IMG/VR virus record: IMGVR_UViG_3300028374_000002
Location: 1 to 64,000 of that record
DNA from: a virus
Direction: 5' to 3' (one strand)
Length of the DNA stretch: 64,000 nt
Part shown: positions 25,883-34,978 of the stretch, piece after piece
Layout: every line of letters starts with the position of its first letter
Numbering within the stretch: position 1 is the stretch's first letter
Program-made: the position numbers and the translations under genes
The notes under the pieces: model-generated
Told to the model about the DNA's origin: nothing
The model's database searches: none
What the model saw: the letters and a program-made list of their open reading frames with translations, nothing else

Positions 25883-27187
25883 ATGGTATTAAAATATGTG
25901 TATAAGTCTAGTATTTATCAAGTCTCTATAAAATCCATAGAGAAATTAGAATCAGGGTTTAAATTTTCAATAAGGAAGAGGTTAGATATATCAATAAATG
26001 ATTATTTGATATATTTAGGATTTAATGTCGAAAGATGTAGAATTTGTAATATAGGAGATGTTCCTATTGTTTTAGACATTAGTATAATAGAAGGATTTGT
26101 AAAAGTAAATGGGTTTAAATATAAAAAGAGTATTTATTGCTATAGTTCTAATAATAAATGTGATGGTATAAAGATGAACTCTAATTCATTTGAGTTTATT
26201 TCCAAGGTCGAAAATATTTCTATTGAAGAAGCCAATATATTATTGAAAGAAAGAAATAGAAGTCCTTTTTATAAAGAAAATTGGGATTCTGATAAAGAAT
26301 ATAAGAATTCACAGTCTAGAAACATGGAATATTTTACAAAAAAATATGGTGAAAATGGTGATGTTAAGTACAAAGAGTATATAGACAAACTAGCATATTC
26401 GAATTCTGTTGAACGGTATATAGACGAGTTTGGTGAAGTGAAAGGAGAGGAGATGTTTAATATCATTTCTAATAAAAAGGATTCGATGTCTTTTGATTTT
26501 TTCTTAAATAAAAATGACAATGATAAAGAATTAGCATTGGTAGACTATAATGAAAGGTTAAAGCATGTAAATAATTCTCTCGATAATTGGATTTTTAAAT
26601 ATGGTTATGACAAGGCTATCGAAAAACATAAATTAAGAGCTAATAATCAAAGGGAAACTTTTGCTAAAAATCCAAATATAAATGAAATACATAAATCAAT
26701 GGGAATTACTATTAGTAATTTATACAATAAATATGGTGATTATGACTTAGCGGTTAATAAATACAAAGACTGGTTAAGTAAAGTAACAGTACCATTTTCA
26801 AGAGCATCAAAGGAATCATTATTAATATTTACTGATGTTATTAAGTGGTGTATAGATAATAAAATTGAACATAATGATATTTATATAGGTGATAAAGATA
26901 AGAATGAATATTTTATAAGAGATGGTAAAAACATTTTCTTCTACGATTTCACAATAAGAAGTAAACAAATAATTATAGAGTATAATGGTGTAATATTCCA
27001 TCCTAAGAACGAGGATTCGAAATGGGTAAATCCATTTAATAGAAGCATAACACCAAGCGAAGCATATAACAAACAGAAAAATAAGATTAATTTAGCCAAA
27101 ACTAATGGATTTTCTATACTAGAAGTATGGTCAGATGGTGATAATAATTATGACAAGTGTATAAATTTTATTAAAAAAAATATTTAA
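25883..27187 (+). CDS. Free-standing homing endonuclease inside the split intein
   Basis: 434 residues. The N-terminal Cys motif (CRICNIGDVP...CYSSNNKC) is followed by repeated helical segments (YTKKYGENGD-type; ERYIDEFGEVKGEE; WIFKYGYDKAIEKH; LYNKYGDYDLAVNK) and a C-terminal VSR-like nuclease: FFYDFTIRSKQIIIEYNGVI, AYNKQKNKINLAKTNGFSIL, EVWSDGD. It has its own ATG behind an AATATATA element and sits exactly between the N- and C-intein genes, the arrangement of fractured phage genes. It probably spreads the split intein by cutting intein-free topoisomerase genes. Confidence 0.82.
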   Translation: MVLKYVYKSSIYQVSIKSIEKLESGFKFSIRKRLDISINDYLIYLGFNVERCRICNIGDVPIVLDISIIEGFVKVNGFKYKKSIYCYSSNNKCDGIKMNSNSFEFISKVENISIEEANILLKERNRSPFYKENWDSDKEYKNSQSRNMEYFTKKYGENGDVKYKEYIDKLAYSNSVERYIDEFGEVKGEEMFNIISNKKDSMSFDFFLNKNDNDKELALVDYNERLKHVNNSLDNWIFKYGYDKAIEKHKLRANNQRETFAKNPNINEIHKSMGITISNLYNKYGDYDLAVNKYKDWLSKVTVPFSRASKESLLIFTDVIKWCIDNKIEHNDIYIGDKDKNEYFIRDGKNIFFYDFTIRSKQIIIEYNGVIFHPKNEDSKWVNPFNRSITPSEAYNKQKNKINLAKTNGFSILEVWSDGDNNYDKCINFIKKNI

Positions 27188-27188
27188 A

Positions 27189-27908
27189 ATGGTAGAGAAT
27201 TTTTTAGAACTAGTAGACATAGAAGATGTAATTCACACAGAAGAATATGTTAACATGGTTGATATAGCTGTTGATGTTGATCAGAGCTTCTTATTAAGTA
27301 ATGGTATTATATCACATAATTCCGCTGTTGGTGCTTTTAGAAAGTATAGAAACACACAGACAATGGGTGCTTTTGCATTAAGGGGGAAGTTTATGAATGT
27401 ATCTGAGGTAAGTAATGCTAAGTTAGTCAAAAATGCGGAGGTAGTTAATATAATGGCAGCAATTGGATTGAAATTAGGACAACCATTAGATATGAAAAAT
27501 ATAAGATATGGAAAAGTTCTTTTGTATGTAGATTCTGACCATGATGGTAATTCTATTGCTAGTCTGTTATTGAATTTCTTTTATACATATTGGCCAGAGA
27601 TGTTTGATAAAAACATGATATATAAAGTTGAAACACCTATAGTAGTTGCTATACCTAGAAACAATAAACTAAAGAAAATTTCTTTGTATAACCAAAAAGA
27701 GTATAAGCTATGGTCTGATAAACATGATTTAAAGAAATTTGATATAAAGTATAAAAAAGGATTAGCTGCTTTAGTGGGGGATGAATACAATGATATTATA
27801 AATAATCCTAGACTTACACTTATAACCAAAGATATTATGGCTGGTGACTCTTTGAATACTTGGTTTGGGAAGGAATCTGATTTGAGAAAAGATGAATTAT
27901 TGGAATAA
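27189..27908 (+). CDS. 39: C-intein fused to C-terminal part of topoisomerase large subunit
   Basis: 239 residues. Residues 1-44 are a C-intein ending in block F/G (YVNMVDIAVDVDQSFLLSNG, then IISHN) with the terminal Asn44, followed by Ser45 as the +1 extein residue. Residues 45-239 continue TOPRIM: SAVGAF, GKFMNVSEV, then YVDSDHDGNSI (DxD metal site) and the end TWFGKESDLRKDELLE usual for this subunit. Joined to residues 1-418 of the 24081 product this gives a 613-residue subunit. It starts two bases after the endonuclease stop. Trans-splicing must occur to rebuild EGDSA, since the active-site acidic residues lie on different chains. Confidence 0.9.
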   Translation: MVENFLELVDIEDVIHTEEYVNMVDIAVDVDQSFLLSNGIISHNSAVGAFRKYRNTQTMGAFALRGKFMNVSEVSNAKLVKNAEVVNIMAAIGLKLGQPLDMKNIRYGKVLLYVDSDHDGNSIASLLLNFFYTYWPEMFDKNMIYKVETPIVVAIPRNNKLKKISLYNQKEYKLWSDKHDLKKFDIKYKKGLAALVGDEYNDIINNPRLTLITKDIMAGDSLNTWFGKESDLRKDELLE

Positions 27909-27922
27909 TTAACTCTATAACT

Positions 27923-28267
27923 ATGAGAAATCGTGCATGGAGAAGGCATATGAGCGAGAAACATACTAAAAGAAGACTTAAGGAAAAAAATAATATTATT
28001 TTTTCTTTTAGAAATGCTAATGATGTACTGTATTTATGGAACGGTGCAAGATATATAGAACTTTTGAATACTTATTTTTACTACATTGCTAAAGGATGTG
28101 TTTCAACCACACAAGATTCAAGATATAAACAAAAATATTCTAGAAATAATTGTAGAAATAGTTATGCATGGAAAGGAGATAGTAATACTAGAGTAGAAAA
28201 AAGAAATGAACTTAGAAAAATACTTAAAGAAAATGGATTTAGAAGAGGTAATACCACTGGGTTATAG
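27923..28267 (+). CDS. Basic Arg/Lys-rich protein (114 aa)
   Basis: Very basic N-terminus (MRNRAWRRHMSEKHTKRRLK) and a Trp/Tyr/Arg-rich body (NTYFYYIAKGCVSTTQDSRY). I have seen similar MRNRAWRR starts on small unknown phage and bacterial proteins, without a known role; RNA or DNA binding is plausible from charge. The last 60 bases overlap the next gene in another frame if that gene starts at 28206. Confidence 0.55.
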   Translation: MRNRAWRRHMSEKHTKRRLKEKNNIIFSFRNANDVLYLWNGARYIELLNTYFYYIAKGCVSTTQDSRYKQKYSRNNCRNSYAWKGDSNTRVEKRNELRKILKENGFRRGNTTGL

Positions 28268-28769
28268 ATGTGATAAGAAATGGAATATTAGTGGAGAGTA
28301 TCTTAGATATAAAAAATTTGAGAACTTACCACTAGCTTCAATATCAGAATCTAATATAGTAATGGTATATTTAGATCACCGAATGAGAAAAGAGTGTTTG
28401 AGGCTTATTAAACACCTTTTGGAAAAAGATTATAAGTTTTATTTAATACCACCATATTTTACTAACCCAAAGATAAATCAAGAATATGATGATGTTATAG
28501 AGCATTACTTATATACACATTCTGAGCAGTATTTTTTTGATAAGTTTCCAGATATTGGATTTGATTTAGTATCAAACCTAGTTACTTTCTGTAGAGACAC
28601 AGATACAATGACCTCTCTTAAAACTATAGTGGATAATTTTAGAGTCAAAGTTAATGCTACCGAATGGGATATTTATACAAATAAGCTAAGCCATATATAT
28701 AGTGAGGGAATAAGAAATGAGTTCGATACAATGTTTAGAAGTATAAGGTTAAAGTATATTTTGTCTTAG
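28206..28769 (+). CDS. Hypothetical protein (187 aa)
   Basis: Unrecognised alpha/beta protein (SNIVMVYLDHRMRKECLRLI; DVIEHYLYTHSEQYFF) ending MFRSIRLKYILS. The start is uncertain: ATG at 28206 overlaps the previous gene by 62 bases, ATG at 28233 by 35. It is the last gene before an RNase H unit. Confidence 0.55.
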   Translation: MNLEKYLKKMDLEEVIPLGYRCDKKWNISGEYLRYKKFENLPLASISESNIVMVYLDHRMRKECLRLIKHLLEKDYKFYLIPPYFTNPKINQEYDDVIEHYLYTHSEQYFFDKFPDIGFDLVSNLVTFCRDTDTMTSLKTIVDNFRVKVNATEWDIYTNKLSHIYSEGIRNEFDTMFRSIRLKYILS

Positions 28770-28822
28770 TATTCTAAACAAACCTAGTATTTTTTCATAT
28801 ACATATTAAATAATAATCAATT

Positions 28823-29803
28823 ATGTTATGTGATTTAATAGTAGACGGAAATTATATGTTATCTAAATTAGTGTTCACACTACACAAACACAATTTACTG
28901 TTTGGTGCATTAGAGGAATCTCTAGAAAATACATTATCAAACTATCGTAAAATGTTCCCATTTGCAAATACTTACTTAGTAAGTGATTCAAGGGAGAAAT
29001 CTTGGAGAAAAGACTTAACTAATAAATATAAAGCAAATAGGAAAAAATCTAGCGACATTGACTGGGAATTTGTCTATAAAACTTATAATAAGTTTAAAGA
29101 GAATGCAAAGACTTATAAAGTTTTAGAAGCACCAACACTTGAAGGTGATGATTGGATAGCTTATCTAGTAAGTAAAGCTAATTCACAAGGTCGATCTGCT
29201 ATGATAGTATCAAATGATTATGATATAAAACAACTTATAAATTATAACATTGACCCTTTATATATAAATATAATGTCTAATGAGATGCATAATAGACAAA
29301 AAGTATTTATGCCAAGTAATTATAAAGTTTTCTTAAATTCATTAAGTAAATTACCAAATGATGATATATTTAACCTAAATGACAACGCAGAATTTCTAGA
29401 ACTTATTTCTAGTTTTCAAGATAAGTATGATGTTCAAGAGGTTGATTCAGTAATGTCACTGGTAGTTAAATTAATATCTGGTGATAAGAGTGATAATATT
29501 AGTTCAGTGTGGTCTCAAAAAGGCACGACTGGTAAGTTAAGGGGGATAGGTGATGCTGGTGCTAAGACTATATATGCCATGTATCTAGAAGAATTTGGAG
29601 AGGTTGATTTAAAAGATTCTGATTTATTCGAAAATATTGCAGATTTAATTTGTGAAAAGAAAAAGCTAAGTAAAACAAAAATAGAGATAATAATAAATAA
29701 CTTGCATAAAAATTCAAAAGTTATTGACTTAGATTTAGAAAATTTACCAAAACCTGTTTTAGAGAAAATGGAAAGTGTATACAGTGAAGTTATAAGATAC
29801 TAA
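28823..29803 (+). CDS. rnh: T4 RNase H-like 5' nuclease (FEN family)
   Basis: 326 residues, close to T4 RNase H (305). It removes RNA primers and flaps from lagging strands in phage replication. Metal and active-site motifs: LIVDGNYM (Asp8), SDSREKSWRKDL.NKYKANR, LEGDDWIA, IVSNDYDIKQL, then the GDKSDNI and helix-hairpin-helix GIGDAGAKTI of the FEN family. It leads a rightward run with small unknowns, a gp62-like gene and a NusG-like gene. Confidence 0.9.
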   Translation: MLCDLIVDGNYMLSKLVFTLHKHNLLFGALEESLENTLSNYRKMFPFANTYLVSDSREKSWRKDLTNKYKANRKKSSDIDWEFVYKTYNKFKENAKTYKVLEAPTLEGDDWIAYLVSKANSQGRSAMIVSNDYDIKQLINYNIDPLYINIMSNEMHNRQKVFMPSNYKVFLNSLSKLPNDDIFNLNDNAEFLELISSFQDKYDVQEVDSVMSLVVKLISGDKSDNISSVWSQKGTTGKLRGIGDAGAKTIYAMYLEEFGEVDLKDSDLFENIADLICEKKKLSKTKIEIIINNLHKNSKVIDLDLENLPKPVLEKMESVYSEVIRY

Positions 29804-29814
29804 TTAAAAAAATT

Positions 29815-30084
29815 ATGAAAAAGAAAGACGTATTAACTAAAGGAAATGTTATTGTAAATGAGATTAAAGTTGGTGATATACATTATGAGTATTCTTACAA
29901 CATAGGAACAAAATTAGAAGTTGTATCTACGCCAATTAGAATTGATAGTGATGAGAGTTGGGAATGGAATAGTAAAAGAATTAGTGATGGAATGTTAATT
30001 GCCTTTTATGTGAAAGAAGGCCTTGAGTATTATTCTGCCAATATTTATGACTATGAAGCATATAAAGTAAAAGTGATGTTATGA
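29815..30084 (+). CDS. Hypothetical protein (89 aa)
   Basis: Unrecognised small beta-rich protein (KGNVIVNEIKVGDIHYEYSY). Its TGA stop overlaps the ATG of the next gene (ATGA), so the two are coupled. Confidence 0.55.
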   Translation: MKKKDVLTKGNVIVNEIKVGDIHYEYSYNIGTKLEVVSTPIRIDSDESWEWNSKRISDGMLIAFYVKEGLEYYSANIYDYEAYKVKVML

Positions 30085-30695
30085 AGTATTTAAATAATTT
30101 TAAAAAAATATTCTTCACTAGTGATCCTATACCTTACAATATAATGTGTATGGATGATAATTATGTGATAGTTAGTAGAAAACTAGACTTAAAACAGGAT
30201 ATAGACATCTTACAACATAGTGTAGATATGGATGCTTATATTAGCTTAGAGGATGCTTACAGACACAATAAGGACAATCCCATATATTCTATCATAGACA
30301 GGATTAATGAAAAAAGAGGAACTGATAATTTAGTATTTAGAGTAACAGATTATTTTGATACAGAAAGTTGTATAAAATGCTTGTCTGAACTAAATAGTGG
30401 TGTTGTGTCTATATCAAGGAGAACAGAGACATATCTAGATATTGACATAGAGAAAACATTGAATATAAATAAAAAGTTAATAACTTACGAACAAGCAACC
30501 GAAATATCATTAGGTGTGAAATGGAAAACAAGTGAGTGTACAGAAGGCTCATCTTGTTGGTGTAGAATCATAGAGCCAATTATAAAAATAGAAGACCAAA
30601 ATGACAATGAAATATATATAGCAGGTAGTGGATCTATTCCTAAAGGATATGCCGAACACTTAGTTGAATTACATAATAAATCTTTAAATAATTAA
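30081..30695 (+). CDS. Hypothetical protein (204 aa)
   Basis: Unrecognised. It starts MKYLNNFKKIFFTSD, a loose match to the N-terminal tag. The middle has a Cys pair (CIKC) and the C-terminal part CTEGSSCWCRIIEPI. It is translated from an overlapping ATGA start. Confidence 0.58.
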   Translation: MKYLNNFKKIFFTSDPIPYNIMCMDDNYVIVSRKLDLKQDIDILQHSVDMDAYISLEDAYRHNKDNPIYSIIDRINEKRGTDNLVFRVTDYFDTESCIKCLSELNSGVVSISRRTETYLDIDIEKTLNINKKLITYEQATEISLGVKWKTSECTEGSSCWCRIIEPIIKIEDQNDNEIYIAGSGSIPKGYAEHLVELHNKSLNN

Positions 30696-30698
30696 TCT

Positions 30699-31097
30699 AT
30701 GGCAAATTTAAAAGAGGTTGCAGATGCAATGTTTTATAAAAGACATGTATGGGATAAAATATCTGATGAAGATAAGGAGATTAATTTTTTTATATTCAAT
30801 AGATACTTTTCAAAGAAATATCCAGAAAGGTCTTTTTTATTTAATAACAAGAACATAGATAAAGTAAGTTCTATGAATATATGGTATGCTTTTATGGGTG
30901 GTAAAACTTATCCAAAGTGGTTTTGGAGTAAGAATATACCGAATGGCAATAAAGAGAAAGTTTCTAAAAAAGACTTTGAAATTTTAATCATTAAATTAAG
31001 AATAAAAGAGGTTGATTTGAAATATCTTATAGAAAATCATTACGAGTTCGTAAAAGAAGAGTTAACACACTGGAAAAAATTAGAAAAACAGAATTAA
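30699..31097 (+). CDS. Probable clamp-loader small subunit (T4 gp62-like)
   Basis: 132 residues. The pattern F-x-x-N-R-x-F-S...M-N-x-x-x-A-F...YPKWFWSK followed by a helical end matches what I know of gp62 in T4-like cyanophages (F..NR.LS, then R.RF.KW). gp62 is the A subunit of the phage clamp loader. T4 gp62 is longer (187). The gene lies between RNase H and a NusG-like factor, a fitting replication context; the partner gp44 is not in this window. Identification is by motif pattern only. Confidence 0.5.
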   Translation: MANLKEVADAMFYKRHVWDKISDEDKEINFFIFNRYFSKKYPERSFLFNNKNIDKVSSMNIWYAFMGGKTYPKWFWSKNIPNGNKEKVSKKDFEILIIKLRIKEVDLKYLIENHYEFVKEELTHWKKLEKQN

Positions 31098-31101
31098 GAA
31101 T

Positions 31102-31632
31102 ATGGAAAATAAAATGAATTGGTATATAGTTAGAACTATGTCAAGTAAAGAAAATACTGTTAAGGATAGACTAGACAGAGAAATAATTGATGGTGTCTTA
31201 AAAGATAAAGTAAAAGATGTTATAGTACCTATGGAAACCATTTTTACAATAAAGAGTGGTAAGAAAAATAAAAGAGATAGAGTTATGTTCTCTGGTTATG
31301 TCTTTGTTAGTTGTAATGACCTAGGAACATTAAAATCAGAACTGAACAGTATTAGTGGTGCTTCTGGATTTCTTAAATCTAGATCTGGTGAAGTACAAAA
31401 ACTATCACAGATAGAAGTTAATAGAATGATTGGTATAGAAGAAAAATCTAAACTAGATGATGTAGATAATCCATTCGTAGTTGGTGAAGATGTTATTATA
31501 ACAAATGGTCCATTCAATAGCATGAGGGCTATTATTGATAAGATTGATAATAATAAAGTAAAACTATCAGTACTCATATTTGGGAGAAAGACACCATTAG
31601 AATTGGATATAGGACATATATCTAAAAATTAA
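31102..31632 (+). CDS. NusG-like transcription elongation factor
   Basis: 176 residues. NGN domain: WYIVRTMSSKENTVKDRL, VIVPMETI, MFSGYVFVSC and GASGFLKS; then a KOW domain: VGEDVIITNGPFNSMRAIID, LSVLIFGRKTPLELD. These features match NusG/RfaH. It binds RNA polymerase and modulates elongation; in a phage it would redirect host polymerase on phage operons. It ends just before a strong terminator. Confidence 0.88.
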   Translation: MENKMNWYIVRTMSSKENTVKDRLDREIIDGVLKDKVKDVIVPMETIFTIKSGKKNKRDRVMFSGYVFVSCNDLGTLKSELNSISGASGFLKSRSGEVQKLSQIEVNRMIGIEEKSKLDDVDNPFVVGEDVIITNGPFNSMRAIIDKIDNNKVKLSVLIFGRKTPLELDIGHISKN

Positions 31633-31670
31633 TTAAAAAACCTCTGATAATTTAGAGGTTTTTTTAATTA
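31631..31670. terminator. Bidirectional intrinsic terminator
   Basis: aattaaaaaacctct pairs with agaggttttttaatt-type sequence across a short AT loop, directly after the NusG-like gene stop. Confidence 0.75.
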
Positions 31671-31733
31671 ATTTACATTTTGGCTCTATCTCACAATGTT
31701 TTTTTAATATATACTATAAAATATAAATTAATT

Positions 31734-31976
31734 ATGGAAGAACAAGTGAATTATTTTAAGAAATTTTACAATGCAGTTAAGACTTGGGTTGTGAAGAATG
31801 GACTAACTGGTATAGGCGGACTTGCTGCTGGTGTTTTATTATTTATATTTGGATATAAATTTTATTCAGGTGTAGCACTTGGTGTTTTTGCAACCAGAAA
31901 CTGGGATATAATTGTAGACTATATAAAGTCTCTTTTTAGAACTGATGAGGAGGATAATACTGATGAAGAGAAGTAA
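31734..31976 (+). CDS. Small membrane protein (80 aa)
   Basis: One or two membrane segments (GLTGIGGLAAGVLLFIFGYK, then FYSGVALGVFATRNW) after a short amphipathic start, and an acidic end (DEEDNTDEEK). The start was chosen at the ATG at 31734, behind an AATATATAC element (31703-31713), rather than the ATG at 31680, which lies in the terminator/promoter gap. A holin-like or phage membrane-modifying role is possible but not shown. Confidence 0.6.
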   Translation: MEEQVNYFKKFYNAVKTWVVKNGLTGIGGLAAGVLLFIFGYKFYSGVALGVFATRNWDIIVDYIKSLFRTDEEDNTDEEK

Positions 31977-31992
31977 ATAAAATACATAAGAT

Positions 31993-32541
31993 ATGAAAAT
32001 ACAAAGATTTAGTCAATATTCGGAAAAGTTAAATGAGATGAATGATACACCAGAGAGTTATATAGCCACAGCACTTAATAAGCTTAAAAGAAAAGTTGAT
32101 AAAATGTTTGCATATTTGGATGGTAAAACACAAGGTGGTAAGATATTAACACCAGAGGGCTTAGAAAAAGTAGATCCGAAAGATATAACGTTTAAAGATT
32201 TAGGACTTCATTTAGATAGTTCTGAGGTCTCTAAATATTCTAAGTTATATGACTCATTTACTATAAAGTTTAGAGATGCTAACAACGCATATACAATGAT
32301 TGTAATGATTGGTGTTGAGGAGGCTATGCCTGAAGAGTCAGAAGAACAATTTGGACAAGATAATATAGAAAATGCTTATATAAAATTTAAGAAGTATGGT
32401 AGTGAGGGTATGGACTTAATTGGACAAATGGATAAAAATGTGAAAATAAAAGATATTGATGAAGCATTCTTGATAGATTTGAAGATTGAACTAGATGATG
32501 AGTATGATGAAAATGAGGATGAATTCGAAATACAAACATAA
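31993..32541 (+). CDS. Tagged acidic protein (182 aa)
   Basis: Starts MKIQRFSQYSEKLNEMND, a form of the N-terminal tag. The body has an alpha/beta region (YTMIVMIGVEEAMPEESEEQ) and ends in an acidic tail (DDEYDENEDEFEIQT). Unrecognised. Follows the membrane protein by 16 bases. Confidence 0.6.
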   Translation: MKIQRFSQYSEKLNEMNDTPESYIATALNKLKRKVDKMFAYLDGKTQGGKILTPEGLEKVDPKDITFKDLGLHLDSSEVSKYSKLYDSFTIKFRDANNAYTMIVMIGVEEAMPEESEEQFGQDNIENAYIKFKKYGSEGMDLIGQMDKNVKIKDIDEAFLIDLKIELDDEYDENEDEFEIQT

Positions 32542-32549
32542 ATTAAAAT

Positions 32550-33053
32550 ATGGTTATACACGTAGTTACAAACATGCAAATAATAAGTAGTATATCAAAA
32601 TCTAAATACTTTGCTAAGAATTTGGGTTTTGTCTCAACAGTAGAAAAAAATGGAAAAAGAATCCCTAATGATAAAGATAATTTCTCACATCGTTATATGA
32701 ACTTATATAGATCAAGTATATATGCACAGGGTAACGTAGGGAATATAAAGTTTTATACTGACCACTACATAAATGACCAAGTTATGGCAGTTTATTATGG
32801 TGAAGAATTAGAAGAATTTATATTTAATTTTGATAGTGAATTTGTTACAAAGAAAGGCATTGACTCTTTTCTAGGGAAGATACTCAAAGAACTAGAGGAA
32901 AGATATGAAGAAAGGATTAAAACAAAAGAAAGCGAAAAAGTAGTAGAAAAGCCTAGGGGTAACTCTGATAAAATATTTAGTAATCCTGGTGATGTTACCT
33001 ATGAAGATTTAAAAGAGTACCTTCGAAAGAAAAAAGAAGAAAAAGAAATGTAA
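32550..33053 (+). CDS. Hypothetical protein (167 aa)
   Basis: Unrecognised. The N-terminal two thirds are alpha/beta, with a highly charged helical tail (ERYEERIKTKESEKVVEKPR) ending KEEKEM. A later in-frame ATG (codon 9) is possible. Last gene before the terminator shared with dnaK. Confidence 0.55.
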   Translation: MVIHVVTNMQIISSISKSKYFAKNLGFVSTVEKNGKRIPNDKDNFSHRYMNLYRSSIYAQGNVGNIKFYTDHYINDQVMAVYYGEELEEFIFNFDSEFVTKKGIDSFLGKILKELEERYEERIKTKESEKVVEKPRGNSDKIFSNPGDVTYEDLKEYLRKKKEEKEM

Positions 33054-33056
33054 ATT

Positions 33057-33092
33057 AAAAAACCCCTCTTAAATTATTAAGAGGGGTTTTTT
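33057..33092. terminator. Bidirectional intrinsic terminator
   Basis: Perfect stem aaaaaacccctctt/aagaggggtttttt with an AT loop between convergent genes (32550 rightward, dnaK leftward). Confidence 0.82.
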
Positions 33093-33109
33093 GTAATTAC
33101 ACATATTTA

Positions 33110-34978
33110 TTATTTGACTTCTTCAAAATCCACGTCCTCTGTATCATCAGATTCATTCTTTGTGGTTTCTTCCTCATTATTATATAATTTTGAACTTATA
33201 TCATTCCAAGATGTATTGAGTTTTTCAACCTTTTCATCTATTGCCTCTGCTTCTTCTGACTTATACGCATCTTTGAGTTCGTTTAAGCTATTGCTAAGGA
33301 CTTCTTTATCATCGCTTGATAACTTATCATCAAACTCTTTTAACTGCTTCTCTGTTTGGAAAATAAGCGTATCTGCTTTATTCATCTTATCGACTTTCTC
33401 TTTCTCTAGGTTATCAGCCTCTGCATTTGCCTCTGCTTCTTCTTTCATTTTGCTTATCTCTTCCTTAGAGAGTTGGGAACCACCTTCAATTCTTATTTTA
33501 TTTTCCTTACCAGATGCCTTATCTTTAGCAGATACTGATAGAACACCATTTGCATCAATATCTAAAGATACTGTAATCTGTGGAACTCCTCTAGGGGCTG
33601 GCAAAATGCTATCTAGATGAAATCTGCCCAAAGATTTATTATCTTTAGCCATTGGTCTTTCACCTTGTAAGACATGTATCTCAACACTTGACTGGTTATC
33701 TGATGCAGTTGAGAAGGTTTCTTCTTTTGATGTTGGTATAGTTGTATTGCCTTCAATTAGTTTTGATAATATCCCACCCATAGTTTCGATACCTAATGAT
33801 AGTGGTATAACATCTAATAAAAGAACATCATCTATACTTCCTGTTAGTACTGCTCCTTGTATAGAAGCACCAAGTGCTACAACTTCATCGGGATTTACCG
33901 ACTTATTAGCCTTCTTATTTAAAAACTTCTCTAGTGCTTCTTGAATAGCTGGTATTCTTGTTGAGCCACCAACTAATATAATCTCATCAATATCTGATGG
34001 ATTTAGTTTAGCATTTTTAAGTGCAGACTTTGCACAATCTATTGTTCTTTTAACTAAATTAGATGTTAGTTGTTCAAATTTAGCCTTTGTCAAGGTTTTA
34101 ACAAAATGAAGTGGTCCAGAATTACTTACCGTTATATATGGAAGATTTATTTCTGTTGTACTTGAAGAAGATAACTCTACCTTAGCCCTTTCCCCCGCAT
34201 CTTTTAGCCTCTGTAAAGCCATTGGATCTTTAGACAAATCAATAGAGTTTTCTTTCTTAAAGTCATCTACCATCCAATCAATAATAGCATCATCAAAGTC
34301 ATCTCCACCTAAGTGTGTATCACCATCAGTTGACTTAACCTCAAATACACCATCTCCAATTTCTAATACCGATACATCATGTGTCCCTCCACCGCAATCA
34401 AACACTAGAATCTTAGAATCTGCATCTTTCTTATCAAAACCATATGCTAATGCGGCTGCCGTTGGTTCATTAATAATTCTCTCAACCTTTAAACCCGCAA
34501 TTTCACCTGCCTCAATTGTTGCAGTTCTTTCAACATCTCCAAAATATGCAGGTACTGTGATTACTGCTCTAGTCACTTCTTGACCTAAAAAGTCTTCTGC
34601 TGTTTTTTTCATTTTCTGTAAAATCATTGCAGAAAGTTCTTGTGGAGTAAAAGTTCTATCACCTATCTTCACACTAGGTACATCATTACCACTGCTTACA
34701 ACATTGTATGGTACTCTTGATACCTCCTCTTTTAATTTTGAAAAGCTTTTACCCATAAATCTCTTTATAGAATAAATAGTATTCTCTGGGTTAGTTACTG
34801 CTTGTCTCTTAGCAGAGTCTCCCACTTTTCTTTCACCATCACTTGTAAAGGCTAGTATAGATGGTGTTGTTCTTTTTCCTTCTGAATTAGCTATGATTTG
34901 TGGTTCACCACCTTCAACAACTGAAACACAGCTATTTGTAGTACCAAGGTCAATTCCGATAATTACGTCTTTTTTCAT
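33110..34978 (-). CDS. dnaK: Chaperone DnaK (Hsp70)
   Basis: 622 residues with ATG at 34978 ([20 protein letters not shown]); an upstream in-frame ATG at 35038 would add 20 unrelated residues. Full-length: ATPase motifs [41 protein letters not shown], and [11 protein letters not shown]; linker [15 protein letters not shown]; substrate domain; lid; and the C-terminal DVDFEEVK tail for co-chaperones. Two ATPase positions are unusual (FDCGGGTHD, commonly FDLGGGTFD). It would work with the DnaJ (53254) and GrpE (51882) also encoded here. Phage dnaK is rare; a host origin is likely. Confidence 0.93.
   Translation of the reverse strand: MKKDVIIGIDLGTTNSCVSVVEGGEPQIIANSEGKRTTPSILAFTSDGERKVGDSAKRQAVTNPENTIYSIKRFMGKSFSKLKEEVSRVPYNVVSSGNDVPSVKIGDRTFTPQELSAMILQKMKKTAEDFLGQEVTRAVITVPAYFGDVERTATIEAGEIAGLKVERIINEPTAAALAYGFDKKDADSKILVFDCGGGTHDVSVLEIGDGVFEVKSTDGDTHLGGDDFDDAIIDWMVDDFKKENSIDLSKDPMALQRLKDAGERAKVELSSSSTTEINLPYITVSNSGPLHFVKTLTKAKFEQLTSNLVKRTIDCAKSALKNAKLNPSDIDEIILVGGSTRIPAIQEALEKFLNKKANKSVNPDEVVALGASIQGAVLTGSIDDVLLLDVIPLSLGIETMGGILSKLIEGNTTIPTSKEETFSTASDNQSSVEIHVLQGERPMAKDNKSLGRFHLDSILPAPRGVPQITVSLDIDANGVLSVSAKDKASGKENKIRIEGGSQLSKEEISKMKEEAEANAEADNLEKEKVDKMNKADTLIFQTEKQLKEFDDKLSSDDKEVLSNSLNELKDAYKSEEAEAIDEKVEKLNTSWNDISSKLYNNEEETTKNESDDTEDVDFEEVK

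Noticed and set aside
24081-27908. A T4 gene 60-style translational bypass joining the topoisomerase halves
   Set aside because: A 1.3-kb endonuclease gene and clear intein splice motifs lie between the halves; no matched take-off/landing codons are needed.
33114-33944. Ser/Leu/Phe-rich frames opposite dnaK
   Set aside because: Antisense shadows of a well-supported dnaK gene; composition typical of reversed charged helices.
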